Notes under the pieces: generated by a model | Databases searched by the model: none | Seen by the model: only the letters and a program-made list of their open reading frames with translations | Told to the model about the DNA's origin: nothing | Source of the DNA: Leucocoprinus leucothites | Taxonomy: Eukaryota; Basidiomycota; Agaricomycetes; Agaricales; Agaricaceae | Reading direction: 5' to 3' | Assembly (NCBI GenBank): GCA_013368445.1 | Contig: JAACJO010000002.1 | Location: 248,001 to 312,000, forward strand | Length of the DNA: 64,000 bases | Position numbers and translations under genes: made by a program | Shown: positions 57,148 to 64,000 of the stretch, in pieces | Position numbering within the stretch: the stretch's first letter is position 1 | Layout of the letters: every line of letters begins with the position of its first letter

Positions 57148-58131
57148 ACACTCCACCTCAACCCGATGTCATGAAGGGAATTCGATTCAGTACAATGAAG
57201 CGCGAGAGCGTTTGTACCGTTTATGCATGTACTTCTTATCGTCCGTTGACTTGTGTAATATCAGAATGCTTCCACGTTTGACGACCATGGTATCGTGGCC
57301 GGATCAACCGGTCTCTCCACATCCGCCACATCCCAAACGATAGATATCAAGTTCTCGTATGTCCGAAATCAATCAGAATATTTAATGGAAGTTTTGATGT
57401 GAGCCTCGTTTCGTCACCACTGCAAACCCACCTTCTCGGTACATGACGACACACCTCACTCGGGCCAGGTTTTACATCCCTCCACTTCTGAACGTCATCA
57501 CACACCGTCCTCTCGGCGCTGTTCTTTCTTGACGCTTGTGTTAAATAGGACTCGAGGCGATGCTTTCAATGTCAGCACTCTCTGAGTCTTGTCTTCTATT
57601 GCGATTGATTATAGGCGTAACCCTCTTTGCCTTGGTTTCCAGGATGTAGTTAACCCTCAGCTTGACTCTCCAAACCCGACCTACTTCCGTATGTGGTACC
57701 ACAGCCTCAGGTCGTTAACGACCGCAGTCTACTACCTTGTTCTTCGTCGTTGTGTATGGGCTCACTGAAGCCTTTCTCTATCACCAACCTCACCCAAGGT
57801 TACGGCCATATCTCTGGTAATCCCCATTATCTACTACATCATTGCGGTGGATATTGAAACAAATTGAGACCAACACACAGGATATCTGTTTACCATATGG
57901 GCGCTCGTAGGAGATGTAGAGAATATATTAACGACCGTGGCATGCTTAGGACCTTCTTTGGTTGAACCCGTCCTTCTTAAAGTGCACCGACACTCCCGTT
58001 CGTAACGGTCTTCACTATATTTTCCAGTTGACCTGGCTTGTCACTGTCCGTCTGGCTCAGCTTGCAGCAGAGCTAGCTCACACGTTTCATCACCATCCAC
58101 CTGTATACTGCTGCCAGCCACGGAGAAAAAA
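57148..58131. other. Intergenic, 1 kb
   Basis: Between cytidine deaminase and the second 4-TM gene. A few short frames are seen but none has recognisable motifs. Confidence 0.35.
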
Positions 58132-59207
58132 ATGCTGCGCGTACTACCCTTTTCTCTTGTCGTCCTCACTGCGATATCATTCATGTTTTGCTCGATTACC
58201 ATCGCCCTCACATTTCTCAATCTTGAGATGACCTGGGCAAATTTCGTGGCTGGAGCCTTGACGGCTTTTTATCACCTTCTCGTAGTCGTCCTGGCTTGGT
58301 TCAGGATGTCGAGACGAAAGCATCATCATGCTGGCACTGATGATATTCAAGTCAAGATTAAGTCGGAGCGTGGCGTGCCTCCGTCCCTGGCTTCACTAGA
58401 ATCTAAATTTGATGATGATCACGCTATGGTGCCCTACCCAATAGTTGTGATCACTTTCGGAGCCATCATCATCGCAGTCTGGATCATCGCTTTCGGAATG
58501 ACCATCGATGTCGCTGTCAAAGGTTTTCATAGTACACTCGCTTCAGGGTTATCGAATTCAAAGCATATTGACCGGACGGGGCTTCTTGGGAGCTCCTTTG
58601 TAATTGCTGTGGAGGTGGCAACGATGATAGTATTTGTATGGTGTTGCGTTAAGGGTCAAAGGCAGTCGAGCGATCGAGAGAGAGATTTGTTGGAGGATAA
58701 TTTGTTCTATTCTACTAGTCCGAAGGTAAATCTTTTGTCATTAGTTTAGGGGATACTCCGGATACTGATGATCTTGCCACAATAGCTTGGAAGATTTGAT
58801 ACTCTGAAATCGTTGAGGCGGACGTTGTCTATGCGAAGCACACGTTCCAATGGACAGGCTGGACGTTCAAATTTCGTAACGGCTATTGAGCCTCCCCTGT
58901 GCGTTTTATTCATTTGCTAAGATTTTTCGCATCCCCTGATCTCGTGGCTTGTCGTAGACCTCCAGCGCCTGTGGTACTACCATTTCCAACCCATCTCTCG
59001 ATGGCTGGACGAGGTGCATCTCCTGGGGAGATGGTGACACCAAGAGTTCCTTCAATGCGAGCTGCGCCCGCCAAAATTTTACCGTCTATACCAGAAGATT
59101 CTCCACCGCTAAAACCTTTGCGGCGAACTCAGGATTCAATGCCTCGTTTTGTTTCTGAATTGGTAAAAGAGGGGAGTGGGCCGAGGTTACCCAAGTTTGG
59201 ACAGTGA
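58132..59207 (+). CDS. Four-TM membrane protein (paralogue 2)
   Basis: Exons 58132-58725, 58786-58898 and 58958-59207 give 318 residues. Hydrophobic segments: LPFSLVVLTAISFMFCSITI, WANFVAGALTAFYHLLVVVL, PIVVITFGAIIIAVWIIAFG and FVIAVEVATMIVFVWCCVKG. The C-terminus is cytosolic by charge: Arg/Ser-rich then Pro-rich (ASPGEMVTPRVPSMRAAPAK). Same layout as the gene at 52219-52950, on the other side of ERG1 and cytidine deaminase. The start ATG at 58132 directly precedes TM1. Function unknown. Confidence 0.75.
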
Positions 59208-59368
59208 ATTGGTATAGGATTTGTGGTTTCTAGTCCTGAAATAAGATCATTTAAGATCATTGAACTAACATCAGTAATTCTAGTAAGGGCGGGGCAGAGC
59301 GTGGCTCTCCCTACAAGGAAACGTGAAAACTCGCACAGTGATAATTCAAGCCGAGAGTGTGAGGCACG

Positions 59369-61264
59369 TTAGAGATATTCGTCAGCAGGAAGAGGGTTAC
59401 CCGGCCCGTTAATTGCAAACCATTGCCCGAAATCTCTCTCGAAATTAAGGTCGTCCGTCGGCACACTGCTCCCGAGCCCAATACCCGGAGTACCCTGACA
59501 ACCCCAAGCATTCCACGAACTGGGACTCCCCCAGTCGCCCCAGCCACCACCATCACACTTACCCCATCCACTGTTACTGTACACATAAGGAAAATCCACT
59601 GCCGCCAGCTTCGAGGGATGCGGCCAACCCCACTCGTCTGTACTTGCATCACTGCCGTCAAAGTAGGTGAATAATTTCAACTCTCTATCGGTGAAATAAC
59701 CGTATTCCATCTCTTCTGAATTCTCTTGGACGACCAGATTAAAGTCGTGGGCCAGTCCCATCAGCCCACCCCACGTGCTTTGACTCCAGACCAAATTGCA
59801 GTCTACAGCTTCGAATCGGAATCTGCGAACCTGCGATACTGATAACCTAGCCTTCAACATCTCCACAAAATCTTGGATAATGCCCTCTTCGCCATCGTCA
59901 TATTTGCAGATAACAATGCGTTCCAAGGATGGAAGGAGGCATTTTGGTTGAGTGTCGACGACATCGGTAGAAAGAAGAGAGAATAAGCATTTGATGAACA
60001 GCTTGGAGCATTTTTTCAATGTCAATGAACGGATGTGGGGGATCGTAGAAAGGGTGCCGAGGTAGAAGTCGTACTCTTCTGAGCCTGCCCAGAATTCAGT
60101 GTCTTGGTCATAGTAGGAAAGGGAGTGCACGGTTTCGGGGAGGCTGGAAAAGAAGGCGAGTACAGCTGCAGAGTCTTCATTCCATGTCTCGCCCACGTCA
60201 CTATCCCATGTCCACTGCACCTCTTTGAGTGAGGGCAAACGGATATTCAAGAGGAGATTGTTGTTCGCAGCTACGCCATCAAAGACGGTCCAACCAAAAC
60301 TCTTGAGACTAGGGAGTGAAAATGGTTCTCTGAAAGGGATTGCACTATCCCAACCACTGAGAGGTTCAGGAGACCACAAGTCTATCGCTGACCAATAGCA
60401 GTGGAATTCAACTAGACATGGAATGTAGCAGAGGATTTTGATGCACAAGTCGAGGTGAATATTCTGGAGATGAAGGATAGTAATAGATGGGAAGGAGGAT
60501 TGAAAACTAAGTGCACCTCCTTCTTGGAGGAAGTTTATAGTGTCTTCTGTCATATGGCTACAATGAAACCTGAGATCCCGTAATTGAGGAACCTTTCCTT
60601 GTAATATATAGCCAAGCCAGACTGGTGGAGTACCGGCCAAGCGGAGAGCCTCTATCTTGGTCGAAAATTCATTGAATAAGAGATTAGCAAGGGGTGCGAG
60701 GCCCATCTCTAGAGCGACTGAGGTAAGGGAAATACTGTTTACGGTGTATGAGAGATATTGCCTCCATCGTCTCCATGCGTTCACTTCGAGTGAAGTAGGG
60801 AGCGAGCCCGAATTGGTCAGATACAGGCGTAGGAGAGACACTTGGGAGTTGAACTTTGTCTCTGACACTTCCAGAGCAAAGGTCGTCCAAAGCTCCGGAG
60901 TAGACCATGCCACTTTTCTCCAACGACTACAAACTGCCCCGAGTATGAGTGGAAAGCAGCGGTACTGCAGGTGGGTGTAGTCTGCAGATTCAGGGTAAGC
61001 GATTGTATTGCATCCACTACCGGCGGACAGATCGTAGTAGTCGTACTCGCACAGTGGACGTGCGTTGAAATCAATGGGTGGGCAGGCGAACTGGAAAATA
61101 TGAGAGAGGACTTCGAATGGGAGGTGACTCGTAGGGGGGCGAAGATCGTTGAGCTGCCTATGAGCGGCTCGCTTTAAATCGGCTATGTGTAGCGCTACAC
61201 TGTCCAGGCTTTGGATCTGCTCGAAAATGCGAGCGATTTCTTCTCCGCGACTCGTCATGGTCAT
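59369..61264 (-). CDS. F-box protein, large single exon
   Basis: A 631-residue intronless frame. N-terminal coiled coil (IARIFEQIQSLDSVALHIAD), then the F-box HLPFEVLSHIFQFACPP and LILGAVCSRWRKVAWSTPEL at about residues 45-130. Irregular LRRs follow: IEALRLAGTPP, VPQLRDLRFHCSH, SITILHLQNIHL, LPSLKEVQWTW, IRSLTLKKCSK, LPSLERIVICKY. The last 60 residues are Gly/Trp/Ser-rich (GWGKCDGGGWGDWGSPSSW). Same layout as the 19607-21160 gene. Predicted SCF adaptor. Confidence 0.86.
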   Translation of the reverse strand: MTMTSRGEEIARIFEQIQSLDSVALHIADLKRAAHRQLNDLRPPTSHLPFEVLSHIFQFACPPIDFNARPLCEYDYYDLSAGSGCNTIAYPESADYTHLQYRCFPLILGAVCSRWRKVAWSTPELWTTFALEVSETKFNSQVSLLRLYLTNSGSLPTSLEVNAWRRWRQYLSYTVNSISLTSVALEMGLAPLANLLFNEFSTKIEALRLAGTPPVWLGYILQGKVPQLRDLRFHCSHMTEDTINFLQEGGALSFQSSFPSITILHLQNIHLDLCIKILCYIPCLVEFHCYWSAIDLWSPEPLSGWDSAIPFREPFSLPSLKSFGWTVFDGVAANNNLLLNIRLPSLKEVQWTWDSDVGETWNEDSAAVLAFFSSLPETVHSLSYYDQDTEFWAGSEEYDFYLGTLSTIPHIRSLTLKKCSKLFIKCLFSLLSTDVVDTQPKCLLPSLERIVICKYDDGEEGIIQDFVEMLKARLSVSQVRRFRFEAVDCNLVWSQSTWGGLMGLAHDFNLVVQENSEEMEYGYFTDRELKLFTYFDGSDASTDEWGWPHPSKLAAVDFPYVYSNSGWGKCDGGGWGDWGSPSSWNAWGCQGTPGIGLGSSVPTDDLNFERDFGQWFAINGPGNPLPADEYL

Positions 61265-61485
61265 GAGAAGTGACTAGTTTCCGAGTCGCGATCTGGTAAT
61301 GTTCGTTACGTTTAACAGCATTTACAACGACAAGATCACAATCATTCTCTCGCGGACACGTGAGGTAGTAGGCCCGCCAGTCATGGCAAACGGCCATTGT
61401 TTAATATTTAATAGTGTGCAGAGAAATGATACAGTGGTATGAGAAGAAGCTACAGTGTGCAGAGTAGAATCTTGGGAGTGCTTTT

Positions 61486-62857
61486 CTACCAGGTGGGAAG
61501 GCGCTCAGGGATGCGGTCGAAACAGATCTTCCATTCCCACTCTCCTTCACGGTGCACCCATCTGTACATCTTCTGTTCACGAGCCACCGCAAAGAGAGCA
61601 GCGATGAACGCTTCTGGGTTTTTTGCCTCTGAAAGATGGAGCTCGAACGTCTTAAATTGGTCATAGACAAGGACTTGGTTGGCATCGGCTCCCAGAGGAA
61701 CTTGAAGCTTAACCAGGTAGTAAGCATCCCCGTGGTAGTTGGGCGGGGCTTCATCCAGGACCTCAGCGCCGGGCGACTGATTCTCGTCGGAATCGTCATA
61801 ATAGCGGGTGATGCTGGTCTTGTACATTCTCGACATCAAAGCCGAGAATGGGTTTGGTTCAAGTGTAATATTGTACCACTTCCCTGTAGAAATTGTTCTA
61901 CACAAGGATCTGTGGTTCCTCCAATCTTCTCTTTGGCAATCTAAAACAAACCAAGTCAGACATTTTGAGCCGGAGGGAAATGATATCAATATTTACCTCT
62001 GCCACAATATCGGGCTGATAGACATGCCTTGCATGTGTGGTGTGTCTCTTCACCACAGAGCGGGCAATCCCCGATTTTGCTCAGACGAATGACATCCTTC
62101 ATGTTTAGACTTCCAATTGGAAGGATGAATCCAACGTCGCAGCGGTCGTCCCGAACCACCGCTGGTAGCCGAAATCTGGGAGAGAGATGTTTCCGATTGA
62201 GGGATAGTAATGTGACGAACAAGTTCTGTTCTACATCGGTCATAGGATAGGCCCTTCCGCGCTGGTCCTCTGGGGTCAAGTCTGCGATAGAATCTTCCAG
62301 AGTCTCCTCGTCTTCTTCTTCCACAACTGCATAGTTACAGAGAACAAGCGGTGTCTTCTCATCAATCTCAAACGTGGAGAAGAACTATGCCAGGATATTA
62401 GCTCGGAGATTGGTATAAAAAGGAAAGCACGCACTCGGATTATAAGGGCTCTGAAAACCGTCATATCCTTCAAAACAACGTATCCGATCCGCTTCTGGTC
62501 CATGTCCTTGCCTATATCTGGTATAAGCTGGATAAGTCTGGGGAAAGCGAGTTGACGCTGGTCCTCATATTCTCGATTATCCTGAAAAATGGCTGCCCAG
62601 GTACGACGAGTGAAAGCGTCCACAACCGGTGTCCGCTTTTTCCACAGAGGGTAATTGGAAAGGTTTATGCCGCCCACAGCGTCTGGATCATCCGGAAATG
62701 TGGTGGAGAATCGTTGGGCAGCATCAAGCGCTTCGCCGAGTCTGGTTTTCAGCCTGGCTGCATTGACCTTGGTATTCGGAACAAGATCAATGTTCATCCC
62801 CTTGAGAACATGGATAATGTCGTCTCTGGATAGGTTGTGTTGCTCGAGGGAGGACAT
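61486..62857 (-). CDS. MYND zinc-finger protein
   Basis: Exons 62857-62435, 62384-61997 and 61940-61486 give 421 residues. The MYND finger at about residues 247-285 shows all expected ligands: CPLCGEETHHTCKACLSARY then CGR, DCQREDWRNHRSLC, split by the last intron within the motif. An acidic stretch (EEEDEETLEDS) precedes it. MYND fingers bind proline-rich peptides, usually in transcriptional regulators or SMYD enzymes; no SET domain is visible, so this is a MYND-only protein of the kind common in agaricomycetes. Divergent from the SNM1-like gene, 246 bp away. Confidence 0.86.
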
Positions 62858-63103
62858 GATGGTGGTAGAGGGTTAACTGCAGTCGTGGAAACCTTAACAG
62901 CTATGCAATGGGTGTTAATTAACCGGACCCGATTAGGACACCGTTGATCGTGAACTCGGCGGAAGCGCGGATGTCACACTACACGTGATCGTCATCATTG
63001 AGTGACTGCCAATTTCGTGGCGGTTGGGACACTGGCTCTATTCATGTCCACCACCATCATGACTCGATAGTACCAGCTTAATCCAGCACCACGACGATAC
63101 ATC
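62858..63103. promoter_or_regulatory. Divergent promoter region
   Basis: A 246-bp head-to-head gap between the MYND gene and the nuclease gene, short enough that the promoters must overlap. No TATA box was recognised. Confidence 0.5.
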
Positions 63104-64000
63104 ATGCCCACAGGAACTCCTTACAACTCGTTTGCTCTGCCTTACAGGATAAAAGTTGACGATTTTGCGACTCCTTCAAGCCAGGACATAACACCAGCCT
63201 TACATCTGCTCACACATACCCATTCTGATCATATCAATGGATTATCTGCGAAAAGCTTCGGTTATGTTGTCGTGTGCTCTCACGATGCAAAGGAAATGCT
63301 ACTGCGGCATGAAATATTCGCTCAGCGAGAGCTGAAGGAACAACATTTACGAGCTGAGCCAGTCAGGACCTATGCTCATCTAAAGGTAGACCGGATACAC
63401 CACCCCATGGCGTATTACCAGGGGTCGCGAGATCTTCTGGTGAGGGAATCAGTCATTTGCTTATAATACTCTTCAACGCATTATGCTAGAAACCTATACA
63501 CCTGCATACACCCACCACGTTTGAGCTCTCGAATGACGAGCGAGTCGTTATTACCGCTTTTGATGCAAATCACTGTCCCGGCGCCGTCATGTCAGTGCAA
63601 TGCGGATAACATGACTCAGTCTGATATTGCCCTATCCTAGGTATCTCATTGAGGGCCCGAAGGGAACGATCCTCCATACAGGCGACTTCCGCGCTGAACC
63701 TTGGTTTCTTGAATCCCTCAGTCGCAATCCGTTTCTTCAGCCTTATTTATACGCTTCTACAAATGGACCTCTTCATAAAATCCTCGACTGCATTTATTTA
63801 GATACCGCCTGTGCATTCTCACCATTAGATATTCCCACCAAGGTGAGCGCCTTTGTGATGTTCGGCGTTTATTTCTCATTCCCGGCTGTAGCAGGAAGCC
63901 ACACGTGGCTTGATAGAACTCATGAAGCTTTTCCCTCCCAATGTGTATTTCTACATCAATTCATGGACTTGGGGCTACGAAGACGTTATCAAAGCGATTG
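63104..64000 (+). CDS. SNM1/Artemis-like DNA repair metallo-beta-lactamase, 5' part
   Basis: Exons 63104-63439, 63490-63590, 63641-63842 and 63895-64000 (running off the window). Metallo-beta-lactamase motif 2 is LLTHTHSDHINGL, motif 3 is AFDANHCPGAVM and motif 4 is ILHTGDFRAE, so the two-metal active site is complete. The next region (DTACAFSPLDIPTK) starts the beta-CASP domain. The protein begins directly with the nuclease fold, without the N-terminal zinc finger of Pso2/SNM1A, which favours an Artemis/SNM1C-like member; the part missing from the window would decide. Predicted 5' exonuclease or hairpin endonuclease in interstrand crosslink or double-strand break repair, nuclear. Confidence 0.88.

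Overview
This window is nuclear DNA from a filamentous basidiomycete, most likely an agaricomycete mushroom. Coding sequence is broken by many 45-70 nt GT-AG introns. Protein content is typical of that class: many F-box/leucine-rich genes, NACHT-type NLR NTPases, 7-TM proteins of unknown function, small secreted cysteine-rich proteins and phi-like glutathione transferases. I rebuilt exon structures by hand from splice signals, frame continuity and recognisable protein motifs. No transcripts or database searches were used.

Layout. 1-3 kb: 3' part of a Cdc4-like WD40 gene, then phosphomannose isomerase. 3-5.8 kb: a gene-poor stretch with an unidentified minus-strand coding-like region, then a small conserved agaricomycete gene. 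6.5-10 kb: an F-box gene and a 7-TM protein, both minus. 10.9-13 kb: tRNA-Ile(AAU), a membrane J-domain protein and a convergent small membrane protein. 14.6-21.2 kb: three single-exon F-box genes around a tiny secreted cysteine-rich gene with a 14-nt exon. 22.5-24.7 kb: a 7-TM protein and a glutathione S-transferase. 26.3-30.5 kb: a decayed F-box pseudogene, a glutathione S-transferase relic and another F-box gene. 31.2-36.2 kb: a truncated NACHT gene, two tandem Gly/Ser-rich paralogues (one frameshifted) and a second identical tRNA-Ile. 36.4-45.5 kb: a DNAJC7-type TPR/J co-chaperone, a full-length NLR with an acidic repeat tail, and a 13-exon MFS transporter. 46.3-47.1 kb: a Tc1/mariner-like non-autonomous DNA transposon with TA target-site duplication. 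48-52 kb: a Ser/Pro-rich protein, then a methyltransferase gene preceded by a relic of itself. 52.2-59.2 kb: two related 4-TM proteins flank squalene epoxidase (ERG1) and cytidine deaminase. 59.4-64 kb: a large F-box gene, a MYND-finger protein and the start of an SNM1/Artemis-like nuclease.

Housekeeping genes (PMI, ERG1, cytidine deaminase, J proteins, SNM1, Cdc4-like) sit among fast-evolving families. These show birth and decay: an F-box pseudogene, a glutathione S-transferase relic, a methyltransferase relic, a truncated NLR and a frameshifted Gly/Ser paralogue. There is no sign of an operon, a CRISPR array or a complete biosynthetic cluster. The most promising under-described items are the microexon secreted peptide gene, the tandem Gly/Ser-rich pair and the NLR pair.
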